A stretch of DNA of 64,000 nt, taken from positions 2,728,001 through 2,792,000 of the forward strand of contig NC_089448.1 in NCBI RefSeq assembly GCF_026210795.1, written 5' to 3'. The DNA is from Rhizophagus irregularis. Lineage: Eukaryota > Glomeromycota > Glomeromycetes > Glomerales > Glomeraceae. Both the position numbers and the translations under genes were made by a program. Shown here piece by piece: positions 1-10,349 of this stretch (position 1 is the stretch's first letter; each line of letters opens with the position of its first letter). Under the pieces are notes generated by a model. The model worked only from the letters and a program-made list of their open reading frames with translations, did not search any database and had not been told where the DNA came from.

Positions 1-566
1 TTTTGCCTTCGAGATACGTTAATTCACAAACTTTTTTTTCGCACAAAACTATAAAATGGATTTTTTGCTGGGCCACATATTGTGTGACAAAATAAATGAT
101 CACATGTACAGATCTGTGCAATATATTAATTTTGCATATACAGTACATTCGAAAGAAAACATATTAACCTTTATTCTTTTGTTTTTTTCCCGAACAAACG
201 TGAGAAAAATGTGAAAGGAGGTCTACACGCAACACAGGACCCTCTTAATAAAGGAATAACGCCGACAAAAGCATATGTTATGAAGGGTTGAGGGACTTGC
301 AATTCCAAGATCACCAGACGTAAAACCAACTATGTGTCTTGCCGAGTAGATCTACATGTGAAAAGGTTTGAAGATTCCATTTGCATGTGCTTTCATAGAA
401 CTCTTGGCATCATATCTCCTTATCTTTTTTCCAGCAAGATATAAAGCATGTAGAGGTATGTAGAAGTTCAGCCAACTCTACGCAAAAATTTTAAGGTATG
501 TATTGTATATGTACAGTACGAGAGTGAGTCTTTTCTCATCATGGGCCTTATATTTAGGAAAACAAG
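1..566. other. Intergenic, no gene recognised
   Basis: No open frame with recognisable protein similarity was found on either strand. The stretch from about 200 to 330 is somewhat GC-richer than its surroundings but I could not assign it to a gene or a structured RNA. It lies upstream of the crinkler-type ORF and may hold its promoter. Confidence 0.4.
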
Positions 567-881
567 ATGTCTTCTGATGCAGATAATGACAATATCATTC
601 TTCATTGTCTTATTGTTCCGTGTGGAGAACTTAATTCTCTTCCATGCGATCGAGTTCAGCAAACAGTTACAGTTGGTAGGAACCAAGCAGTTAGCGTACT
701 TGAAGCTACAATTCAAAGCAGATTAGGGACACCCTTCAACAATATTCGTCATCAAGTTTTCCCCAGTGAGGCGCTTATGCAACCGCAGGATTTGATTTCC
801 ACTTCTTTTAATGAACAACCCCGACCAGACTATTACCATGTCATATATAGCTCAGCCAGGACCCCGGATAATTATAATTGA
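567..881 (+). CDS. Crinkler-type N-terminal domain, partial
   Basis: The 104-residue frame reads like the ubiquitin-like N-terminal domain of crinkler (CRN) proteins. It opens with a strand ILHCLIV, has a 'VTVGRNQAVSVLEATIQSRL' helix region and ends with EQPRPDYYHVIY, equivalent to the usual 'QPPxxxIHVIV' end of the domain. CRN proteins are known as modular effector-like proteins in oomycetes and occur in Glomeromycotina; the C-terminal effector module is missing here. The frame ends about 30 bases inside a MITE-like insert that starts near 850, so the natural continuation was probably displaced. It may be a relic rather than a working gene. The family call rests on remembered sequence pattern, not on a search. 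Confidence 0.5.
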   Translation: MSSDADNDNIILHCLIVPCGELNSLPCDRVQQTVTVGRNQAVSVLEATIQSRLGTPFNNIRHQVFPSEALMQPQDLISTSFNEQPRPDYYHVIYSSARTPDNYN

Positions 882-1293
882 GGTCATATCTTACTATGTT
901 TTAAACTTTATTTTTCTTTTAACATGTAATTTTATTAAGTTAATATTATTTTTTACCATAGAAAAAAATGTTTCTTTTGAAGAGAAGAATCTTTTAATAC
1001 CAAAATCTTGTAAATCTACTGATTAGAATTTGAGATAATTATCATTACACAGGCAAAATTTTGCAAAAAATATACGTTTTTTCACTATTGGTATACATAG
1101 TAATATACAAAAAAATAAAAATTACTATTATTAAATATTACTTTTTAAGTAACAAAATTATAGATAATAGGAGGGCAATTATTATTACAAAGTTTTGTAT
1201 TTATAGCTTTAAAAGTAAGTTCAGGATGACAAGGGTAAATTTTTAGCATAGAAGATATGACCTTAATTATAATTGTCCAGGATCCTGCTCAGC
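850..1293. mobile_element. MITE-like element with about 47-bp inverted ends
   Basis: Positions 850-897 and 1247-1293 are imperfect inverted repeats of each other. Both arms contain AATTATAATT followed by AGGTCATATCTT (left-arm sense) and a CAG-GA-CC block near the outer end. The interior of about 350 bp is AT-rich with no convincing gene. This is the structure of a non-autonomous DNA transposon. I could not fix a clean target duplication, so outer boundaries are good only to within a few bases. Confidence 0.6.
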
Positions 1294-1569
1294 CCCTCTT
1301 AGGCTCAGAATAATTTTCTTATAACATGTAGCGATCTATTCGCAATTTTTTATGTATTATAAGCCAAGTTCTGGCAATGTTTTTATTTCATAAATAAGTA
1401 CCGGTATATGAGAAATGGGTCACGTGTAATGATGCAATGGCTGTGCGACATAAAAACATATATTAGCCCAGAAATAAATTTTATCTCACTCCAGAACGTA
1501 ACACTATTTTATATCTGGAGCCTAATATCACTATAAAAATGTAACACTATAAGCTAATACACCGATACT

Positions 1570-2740
1570 CCTTCCACGGCTTAATCCATCTGTTGCTGGA
1601 AATGAGACGGTGCTTGTTGGTAGACGAAATTAAAAAATATGATATGGCCAAGCTTATAGAATTTTTGCAGGGACAGGAGAATTTAGGACTTAACGAGCCG
1701 GCTATCAAAATCTTAGAAAATGAAGAGATTAATGGTCGTGCCTTTATCAATATGACCAAAGAAGAACTCAGAGATTATGGCATGAAAGGAGGGCCTGCGA
1801 AAAATTTTGCCGACTTCGCTAAGGACTGTAAGGAGAAAAAGATGAGGTCGTTCTCTTCGTACAAGACTAAGAAAGAGTTGAGTGAGGTGCTGGAGAAATA
1901 TGGGATTGTTAATGGGAATATAACTCGCATTCCACAGTTCATACCACATAAGTAACATCAGATTAAAGGATTCTTTTTTATATATTTCGAGCTCACATAT
2001 CATAATATAGCCATCCACACCATCAATGAAATCACCCTGAATTTAAACTATGTATTGACGACATTCTCCGTAGAATAAAAAATATGGTTCCAGTTGTAGA
2101 TAGTAACGAAGCTATGCGGTGCGAGTACATTTCAACAATCTTACATACAGCTGTAAGTATTCTCAGCGACTTGGTAATCACACCTCAGGCGAATATAATT
2201 GGTAAAGAAAACACTGGTCGTATTGACTATGCAATTATTAGTGAAATGTTGGAGGAAATAATTTGCATAACCGAAGGCAAACAAAATCAGGCGATTATAG
2301 GTATCTGCCAAAACTTACTACAATGTCAAAGTGCTTGTGATGTAAGTGTAACAAATTCTACTACACTGCTCGCTACAGGTTGATCATAGGCTATTGCTAA
2401 TTTACTTCTCTATTTCACTCTAGATGAATATAAATATGAACAAGAAAAATGAAAAGTTGATGAGGCATTTGATCCCGATTATGAATATGTCTATAGTATA
2501 GTCAGTACTGGCACGACTGGTACTTTATTCTTCATAGCACCGAGAGCATCTATAGTACTAGCAGGACCGAATATCGAATTTCACTTACAGAAGACGCTCT
2601 CAAAGATAATACAGAATTGCGTATGAATGTGAAGAGGATTTTAGAGGTTATAGTAGGTTTATTAAAGAATAGAGTACTAGGTAGTGAGGAACCTGCAACT
2701 AAGAAGCGCCGTATAGAAGAGATAATCAAGAAAAAATAAT
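1570..2740 (+). pseudogene. SAM domain plus PD-(D/E)XK-like nuclease gene, broken
   Basis: Positions 1602-1955 encode a SAM domain (LIEFLQGQENLGLNEPAIK, then INGRAFINMTKEELRDYGM) followed by a linker ending IPQFIPHK. A second block, 2042-2380, reads CIDDILRRIKNM, SNEAMRCEYISTILH, then GRIDYAI and ICITEGKQ, where the Asp and the E-x-K resemble a PD-(D/E)XK nuclease core. A third block to about 2740 ends LLKNRVLGSEEPATKKRR plus a basic tail. I know this domain order from a large Rhizophagus family of SAM-domain proteins with a nuclease-like C-terminus. Here the blocks lie in different frames and not every gap is an obvious intron. The copy looks broken in about three or four places. Nuclease activity is inferred from motifs only. 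Confidence 0.65.
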
Positions 2741-2995
2741 TGTATAGGAGACTAGCATAGATATCATGTATCATGGGCACAGTCCCGAACATTTGTATTT
2801 ATTTTTCGCATGTATTAATGCTCCCTGGTAGCTTTGCTACTACAGGAGAATAGTCTAACTATTTTAATAAAATTTTCTTGGTAAAATTTGGACGACCTGA
2901 GGTTGCTGAAATCACATGAATTTTTTTCCTTGTATTCATGCAAGTATCATTACATATATTGAACAATTCCCTTCGAATAAAACATACTACAATCA

Positions 2996-3428
2996 TGTCA
3001 TCTGAGCTTGAATTATTGAGACAGCGTATCACTGAGCTTGGCATTTGCGTACACTTTATCACGTGCACATGTATAAATAAATGTCGATCCTATTCTATAT
3101 GCGCTAACACGTGATCATTTTACAATTGTGTTACATTAGAAAGTGTATGCAAATTGTTTGAATGCCTGAGCTTGAGGCCGAGAATGTGAAGTTAGACAGA
3201 TTATTGAGGAGAATACCAAACGTAAAGCTGAAAAGAGCTTGAAGCCAGACTTGCGATATTGGAACAGAGTCCCCCGATAGTGGATGGACAGCCATAGAAT
3301 GATAAGGAAGTGTCATCAGAGGTATCAGCTGTTGTTGTATTTGATTCGTCGCCTGTTCACGAAGTTCATAGACAGTTAAAACTATCAGAGCAGATTGAAG
3401 AGGTACCAAAGGTACCAGACAAATATTA
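2996..3428 (+). pseudogene. Coiled-coil protein gene, decayed
   Basis: An ATG at 2996 opens MSSELELLRQRITELG, the start of a family of long coiled-coil proteins common in Rhizophagus (repeated E-L-x-x-x-N-A-E heptads). After an AT-rich interruption of about 120 bp the similarity resumes near 3160 with ELEAENVKLD, then ELEARLAILEQSP and an acidic-polar tail EVSAVVVFDSSPVHEVHRQL ending in a stop at about 3428. The pieces are not in one frame and there is at least one stop inside the tail, so this is a relic of a host gene. Function of the family is unknown to me. Confidence 0.5.
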
Positions 3429-3950
3429 GAACTATAACCTGTGTGAAAAGTGGAAATAATTGTATTTGTGCACCCAAAACTCATAAAAAACCAAGAGGAT
3501 CTCTTCACAAACCAATTACAAAAATAGATATATAAAATATAAGAAAGCAATAGATTCTTGCATGGTTTGCTAATGTACCTACTACAATCCGGATAAGATC
3601 GGCACTATTCACTATATAAATATATTAATAAAATTTCCAAAGGTTAGTAAATCTTTATTCACGTGACAATCTGACATTGAGGATGTTCAAAATTTTACTT
3701 TGTCCTGAATAATATGAAAACAGCTGTAAAAAAAACCGGTAGCCCAATAAAAAAAGCTGATTTAATAAAATCGGTTTATTTTTATTAAAAAAAAACTGTT
3801 TTTTTTATTATTAAAAAAAACCGATATACCGATTTTTTTTAATAAATCGGCATTTTTTTATTAAAAAAAACTGGTGCACGAATACAATTATTTCCATTTT
3901 TTGCACAAGTTATACAAACTAAAACATATCAAACAAATATTAGGACTATA
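3419..3950. mobile_element. Candidate short inverted-repeat element with 18-bp flanking direct repeats
   Basis: An 18-bp near-identical direct repeat (ACAAATATTAG-A/G-ACTATA) lies at 3419-3436 and 3933-3950. Just inside, about 3440-3475 and 3873-3915 are imperfect inverted repeats sharing GGAAATAATTGTATT and a GTGCACC block. Between them are A/T tracts with repeated ACCGAT-type units. This could be a non-autonomous element, or a duplicated segment around a decayed one. An 18-bp target duplication is longer than usual for the common DNA transposon families, so the type is left open. Confidence 0.4.
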
Positions 3951-4448
3951 AGTTAAAGATGCAGTTTGAGATATTTATATATATATATATATTTGGAAAA
4001 TAAATATATATATGATATGAAATTATGATTTATGAATCAATGAATTATATCAACGAGTTACGTTTAACTATTTTATCTATTATCGTTAGGCCACACTAAT
4101 CCAATATATTGTTTAACATAACAAGATTGAGATGATTTACCGGGAGGGGAGGAATTTAACAAAAAAAAAATAGCCAGAATTATTGTTAATTTTGGCGCGA
4201 ATTAAATGTTATAACCTATTAATTGAACACTTAACAATTATGGCCTAATTAGAAAATTACTTCTAACTTTAACCTAAATTATATGTTTGAAAAAAACTCC
4301 CAAAAACTGAAAAAGAGAGAGAGGGGGGGGGGGTTATGTATTGGATTTGAACCCTTATGTAAATAAACAAACGTGACAGTCCGACATCCGCCATACTGGA
4401 CCGGATGTCGGGTTCGAAATTTTCCCGAATAATATGAAAACAGCTGTA
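3661..4448. repeat. Dispersed direct repeat, two copies
   Basis: The segment ending GAATAATATGAAAACAGCTG occurs at about 3661-3731 and again at about 4371-4448. Both copies begin ACGTGACA and share GACATT/GACATC and an AAATTTT block before the common end, so they are diverged copies of one repeat. The second copy continues into a tail of GATCCGATCC units at about 4500-4545. Between the copies (3960-4370) the DNA is AT-rich with a (TA) tract near 3975 and a G tract near 4324, and no gene is visible. Confidence 0.55.
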
Positions 4449-4715
4449 GTATAATCCGATTCGACTCAGTTCGGATCAAAATTTTTTTTCGAATGTCGGA
4501 TCGGATCAAATCTTATCTAAATACGATCCGATCCGATCCGTGCGGAACCCTACTCAGTTGTAAAACACGTTTAAAAAATCAAAGTAAAAACTTTATTATA
4601 TTTTTTTAAAGTAATACGTAAGAAAGGGGCCGGCCGGCCAAGTAAAAAATGAATAAAAAAAAATGATTGGAGTATAATTATACAAATAAATAAATATACA
4701 AAAAAAGTCTTATAA

Positions 4716-5565
4716 TCAAAGAGCAATGATAAAAGTAGCTAAAATGGTCGTGAAGAAAACGACTTCAAAGGTACTAATAATAGAAGCTCCACTGGATTTA
4801 TTATCACTTTTAGCAGCACCACCTATAACTTCAAAATTTACAACTTTGATATCAGCACATCCATACAACGTATTGGTCGCTCCCGAGTAAAAACCTTGAA
4901 GTACTCCTTGATCTCCAACTTTGGCACCAGCTTTAGAGAGGTCAACTTTTATAGCAAAATATTTTGCCTCAGCACCTTCGGCAACAAAAACTGTGAAATT
5001 CTCTGTGAAAAAAAAAATATATATTTAGTATTTTTCTTTAAGTAAAAATGAAATCAAATATTTGAAATTGAAATACTTATTATACCTGAAACAGGTTGGA
5101 AAGTATCATTGGAAGTGGGAGCATAGTTGATAATCATAAAACCATTACCATCTCCGAATCTGGTAGTTACTTGACCATCTACATAACATAAAAAGAAAAA
5201 AAATACAATAATTAATATAGGACCGACATGAAATTAAGTTCAAGATTGTGAAACTGACTCATTTTTTTTTAGTTGCCATTTTTAAAAAAAATAGAAGGAA
5301 ACTTCCAAACTAACAAGTTTTTATCTTAAAATAATTTATAATGTCGTGTGAAATAAAATTTCTAAAGGATATTCTCACCTGTAAGAGGAAATTCCGTTAT
5401 AGCAGTGGTGTTTACATCATTAAAGCCGCCGCAAGGAGATTGTATCATATTAGCCCCTATACGTCCTCTAAATGGAGGGCTTATAATACTAAAATGAGCA
5501 TTTGTGGAAGAGATTAAAACGAAGAAAAGGACAAAGAAAACGGCAAAAACTTTAGAAGTATTCAT
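4716..5565 (-). CDS. BIM1/X325-type secreted copper-binding protein, GPI-anchored
   Basis: Three exons (5565-5379, 5178-5086, 5002-4716) join at GT-AG sites into 188 codons plus stop. Residues 1-23 are a signal peptide ending STNA, so the mature protein starts with His24 (HFSIISPPFRGRIG). A free N-terminal His is the key copper ligand of LPMO-fold proteins. SPCGGFNDV and the later YGCADI supply conserved-looking cysteines, and the C-terminus is a hydrophobic GPI-signal-like tail after a Ser-rich stretch. This pattern fits the X325/BIM1-like family, in which the fungal member BIM1 acts in copper acquisition and family members are generally GPI-anchored and not oxidative on polysaccharide. The location would be the outer plasma membrane or wall. 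The gene looks intact. Copper binding is inferred from the family and was not shown here. Confidence 0.8.
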
Positions 5566-5843
5566 ATTAAAAAAAAAACTTTATGAATAATTGAAAAAGT
5601 TGGAATTGAGAGATAATTTATAGTGTAATCTTGGGTGATCATCTTTAGTGGTGATCAAATCGTAACAATAAGATTAAGTTCAGATTATCTGGATAAAAAG
5701 GTGTACAAAGTTCATAAAGAGATAACTTTGTGCATCTATTTATTATTTATGAATATTTTTGTTTATCGTAAATTACCGTTATAGTTATATTTTCATACAA
5801 TCTGATGTAAGAATATGAGGATCGGTAGGTAACACATCTGTAG

Positions 5844-6074
5844 AAACTTCTACAGTTTCTAGTCTGTAAAACCTACGCTTCCCTCTTCGCAAAATACGAC
5901 ATAACGGTTAATGTTACTATTAATAATAATTACACTGGTATTTATTTCACGGACAAACGTTTCACCGACACCATAGCTAATTACTACAGGTACGGCGAGT
6001 GTGACTACGAGTACGTGATCGACACCAAATATTTGCATATCACGTACTCACGTACGCATGTTCGTTTGAAATAG
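5844..6074 (+). pseudogene. Orphan open frame without ATG
   Basis: An open frame of about 76 codons runs from just after a TAG at 5841 to a TAG at 6072. It has no useful ATG, but the stretch from 5886 on (FAKYDITVNVTINNNYTGIY, then FTDKRFTDTIANYY, YGECDYEYVIDTKYL) is richer in GC and codon-like compared with the flanks. I do not recognise the family. It may be an exon fragment of a decayed or larger gene. Part of the signal could be chance. Confidence 0.3.
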
Positions 6075-6149
6075 TATACATCTCTTCAAATGATTATCTG
6101 CATAGCAAGAAATATACTTTTCAGGGGTGAATACTAGGGAGTCGCATAC

Positions 6150-6260
6150 AGTGCAATATATATAATTTGTTATTCGTAATTCGAAATACGGCGTAATTCG
6201 TAATTCGAATACGTAAATAAATACGTAATTCGTAATTCGAAATACGTTAAACGTAATTAC
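6150..6260. repeat. Short tandem CGTAATTCG/GAATACG repeats
   Basis: Several copies of CGTAATTCG and CGAATACG lie between about 6170 and 6260, immediately before the larger 62-bp array. They form a locally repetitive, partly palindromic stretch with no coding signal. Confidence 0.5.
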
Positions 6261-6274
6261 CGTAAAAAATACCA

Positions 6275-6570
6275 TTGGCCGAAACTGGCAGTTCCGCCAT
6301 TTTTAGATGTGAAAATGATAGTTCCGGCGCTTTTAGATGTGAAAATGAAAAAAAAACGCCGAAACTGATAGTTCCGACACTTTTAGATGTGAAAATGAAA
6401 AAAAAAGCCGAAACTGATAGTTCCGACGCTTTTAGATGTGAAAATGAAAAAAAAAACGCCGAAACTGAGTTCCGGCGTTTTTAGATGTGAAAATGAAAAA
6501 AAAAACGCCGAAACTGGCAGTTCCGGCGTTTTTAGATGTGAAAATGAAAAAACAAACGCTGAAACTATAG
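6275..6570. repeat. Tandem array of about 62-bp units, five to six copies
   Basis: The units carry GCCGAAACTG, a TTCCGGCG-like block and TTTTAGATGTGAAAATGAAA followed by a poly-A run. Copies differ by a few bases and by the length of the A run, so the frame shifts from unit to unit. Conceptual peptides such as FRCENEKK in this region are therefore by-products of the repeat and not evidence of a protein. Confidence 0.8.
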
Positions 6571-6719
6571 GTGCTTACGCCATTTCGGCATTACGAGTTT
6601 ACAACATATGTCATAAATATTTTTTTATTTTATTTTTATTTTTGTTATATAGACATCAGATCTGGCAATACAAGCAAACGCTAGTAGAACGAAATACAAA
6701 GATAACGATACAAAACTAA

Positions 6720-8280
6720 ACTAATGTGAGTTTGTCCAACCCCAAGGCACTGGATAGGAGTCATCTAGCCTATTATTCATTCAAATCCCAGGCATAACCA
6801 GATTAATCAATAAAAAAGAGTCATGAACAGAAAACAAGAGGAGTTCAAACTAATCAATTTTATCCATATTTTTCTTTTGTCTAAATCAAGATACAGTTCA
6901 CCCTCTCTATAGTGAATTTTTATATAGTGAATAACTTGCTATAATGAAGAAAAGTTCAGGTACAGATTTTTTCTATATATAATAAAATGACCCTCAGTAT
7001 AGTGAATTTCTCACTATAACGAATTTTAATCTTCAGCCCATAGGATTCAATGGTTGGTGGTCAGAGGGCTGTAATTGTTTTTTTGTTGAATGTGGGTTAG
7101 TAATTATTTGTGTACCAGAGTTGGTGGATAAATAACAGTGTCACATTGGGACACAGGACACTGCTGAAGTGTATGATGGATCACTCATCATGATTTTAGA
7201 AGCATCATCTGGAGGCAGAGTTCGTCTTAGAAATACATTCAGAGCATTGATGATAGCTTGATCTTCTTTCAAAATGATGTATCATGTATTTGTTGTTAGC
7301 TTTAGTCGTAAAATCAGCTATATGTAAAGTGGCATGTTGTACATGTCACTGTCATAGTTTAAGGGCATGTTTGTTCCATAATTGTATTGTGGTAATGAGC
7401 TGACATCAAACTGACATCATATCGTGTAATCAAAAAGGTTAATGTTTTGAAAGTTAGCAATAAAAATGCAGATTACCATGTAGATCTAGTGGTAAAGAAG
7501 GCAGAGGTTTCTTCTTTTTGTTACAATTTTTAATATGACATAACCAATTATTTTCATGGTTGTTCTTTATCCCTATAAAAATTTTTATCTGAATATTTCC
7601 ATTATTTCTCCATGTCTTCCTTAAAAATTCTGTGAAAATGATACATTCACAGATATTCATGTTAGCGAGATGAAAATTTCTATGATTTAAAGCTATAAAT
7701 TCCATGAAATTTATATATTTATAAAAAAAATATGGAAAGATAAAATACAGATCAAATTTTTTACAGTTGTTCATATAAGGAGATCGATATTACGGTATGA
7801 TGTTTTTAAGATGTGTTGTATATTTTAATGGTAAATATTGAAGTTATTTAATAATAGTAGGATTAGGATACCTTGAAGAAGGATCATTAAGAATATAAAG
7901 TTTTGTGGTATAGATTTTCTTGTTATAAGATACTATACACTAGTCATAATAATCCATTTTAACAAAATTTTAAATTGTCAGTCTGATCTTAACCAATCAT
8001 TATCAAAAAAATTGGCAACTAATTTTTTATAGGCGATTTGCACTGTAATAATGCCTACCACTTGTCAACAAATTGATCAGTAAAATTGGTAACAAATCAG
8101 TAAAAACAAATTGACAGTTGTTAATAATTAACCTAATTATTACTGATTTTTGTATATTTAGTTAATTTGTATTAAAATTCTATTAATTTGCTTTATATAT
8201 TAAAAATTACATATTAAATTTAATATTTATCTATCTACTATCTACCATTTACTATTCACCATCTACTACCCACTATCCAC
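6720..8280. other. Gene-free stretch with one transposon-end-like fragment
   Basis: At about 6890-7030 there are repeats of CTATAGTGAATTT and CTCACTATAACGAATTT that look like terminal sequence of a Tc1/pogo-type element, but no matching opposite end was found nearby. The rest is AT-rich without a convincing gene. A minus-strand frame at 7454-7774 shows no recognisable motif. Confidence 0.4.
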
Positions 8281-8289
8281 CATTCTTAC

Positions 8290-8434
8290 TGACTCAATAA
8301 AAGTTTAATCCATAAATTTTTTAAATAAAAAATTAAAGTTTCAAAAGTTTGAAACTTACCTACCATCTGATAAAGTCCAAAATTCAATAAAAATCTAAAG
8401 AAAACTGAAAAAAAATAAAAAAAACAGTTAGTAT
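8290..8434. repeat. Left part of the splice-flanked tandem array
   Basis: This 3'-most unit (on the minus strand) resembles those at 12450-13760: a TTTGAAACTTACCT block, a core, then an A-rich stretch. The array is cut here by the TIR element that begins at 8438 and resumes after 12430. Confidence 0.45.
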
Positions 8435-8674
8435 ACTAAAGCTGCCGCCCGAAATTAGGGAATTTTACCATTTGCCGAAACTGAAATGGTAAAATTAATT
8501 TAGGAAAAATACTTATCACCGTTTTCAAAATGGTATGCGCAATATCGATCATGCATTAAAAATGAATACCCGCTAAGAATACCAGGGGATTGTTATCACG
8601 TGAACATTATCCAATTAAATTATTAGATTTTATAATAATTTAGTTTCGTGTTTTATTGTGTTTCAACTTGAATA

Positions 8675-10221
8675 ATGACACTTAAAGAATATCTCATTAG
8701 TATATTTGGCTGTAAGAAATGTTTATACTGTGGAGATGAATTAAGTATTCGAAAAGAATGTACTCATGTGACAAAACTATAAAACCAAGTAAAAAAAATA
8801 GGACAAACAAAGTAAAGGTTGCATACTCTCAGGTTTTTGCATCTGAATTATTTTCCAAACAATATAAATATATCAAAGATAATGTTACTCGTTTCAACTA
8901 TTCTTTGGATCTCACTACAAAGTTCAACTTTACTCTTTGCTCTTCATGTCACAGTTATTTTCAAAGGCAGAGAAAATCCATTATTACTAAAGACACTTCA
9001 AATTCTTTAGAAAATAATAAAACAAATGATGATTGTATTATCTTAGATGAATCTAATGATAATACTAAGCATGAATTTGAAGTAGACGAAAAATCTGAAA
9101 CTGAGCAAATTACTATATCATTTAATTTGGTCATAAAACCTTTTGCTGACCCATCATTACCATCAAAATGGTTAGAAATTGAGACTTCATTATTAGATGA
9201 TATACTTGCAGACATTCACCATTATGTTGGAAAATTAACCGGTGATAGAGAAATTATGCATTCTGATTATTCAGTATCATTTAAGCCAGAAAAATCAGAA
9301 GGGGTTGGAGCACAATTAGAAGACATACAAGATTATAAAAAGTTCCTCTCAGATTACAAAAAACTGGTAGATAAAAAAAAGAACATGTCAATTATAGTTT
9401 CTCTTAAAAAGAAAAGGCAAAAGAGAAAGGTAATTTGCTTTATATTTCTTTATACAGAAAACTATTTTTTATTTATTTTTATTGTTTTAGGAAATCTCAG
9501 ATTCTGAAGAATCCGAAAGTGAGAATATCAAGTTGAATAAAAAAAAAAGTGCAGTACCAAAATTAGAAAATTTTTCTACAATTTTACAACTAGAAGGCCA
9601 TATAATTTGTGAATTGAGAGAGAAATACAAATGCAATCAGCATGATGCATTATGTTTTATTGGCGATGAAAGACATATAAAACTTACAGCTATGCACTTG
9701 CAATGCCGGGCAAAAGAAATTGTAATTATGTTTATAAATTATTATTGACCAATTAAAAAACTAATAATTTTTTTAATAAGTTTTTTTTATTTTAGATTTG
9801 AGGAACCACAGATGATACTCAAATACCGAATTTGCTGATTTTCTCACAATCTAGCAGTACGAAAGGAAATTTCAAGCCACCCACACCTACAGAAACACTT
9901 TCAAGCTCTAATATGACACCAATTTTTTTTACTATGACACCTCAAATGATTTCACTTGCATAAAATTCAAATATGGTTAATACTTCTAATACACCATTGT
10001 TTTCTCCAAAGCTAGCAGTTCCTTCTCTTAACGAATTCTTTACTAAATTGGGTGCGAATGGTAATACAGAAGAATTAGTTGATTTTAAAAATATATTTGA
10101 AAATGAACGGATTACTGTAGATCAAATAAATGATCTTACAAATGCAGAATTTGACCAGTTAGGCGTAAATAAAATTGGGTGGCGAAAAACATTTAGAGCT
10201 GCAGCAAAACGCTATAAATAA
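8675..10221 (+). pseudogene. Cys-motif plus SAM-domain cargo gene of the TIR element, decayed
   Basis: The gene starts at ATG 8675 with MTLKEYLISIFGCKKCLYCG. A frameshift near 8775 leads into a long frame (8758-9432) with FTLCSSCHSYFQRQ, so the N-terminal region holds two CxxC-type pairs that could bind zinc. An intron at about 9430-9490 joins ..KKRQKRK to EISDSEESESE, and a second intron near 9727-9795 leads to a Ser/Thr/Pro-rich exon. The C-terminal exon ends with a SAM-like domain (SLNEFFTKLGANGN, then FDQLGVNKIGWRKTFRAAAK). Two in-frame stops lie upstream of that domain: a TGA at the start of the last exon and a TAA near 9962. I do not know the function. DNA- or RNA-binding through the Cys motif and oligomerisation through SAM are inferences. 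Confidence 0.6.
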
Positions 10222-10349
10222 TTTCAAGAAAATTCATGTTATATTTTCATTTATAATATAATAAATTCACATTTTACAGTTTGACTAATATGAAAATAAA
10301 ATTTCTATATACTCTAGTTTTTACAAAATTTCTTATCTATAAGTTCTAT

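Noticed and set aside
7454-7774. Minus-strand ORF of 106 codons
   Set aside because: No recognisable motif, AT-driven composition, repeat-rich surroundings.
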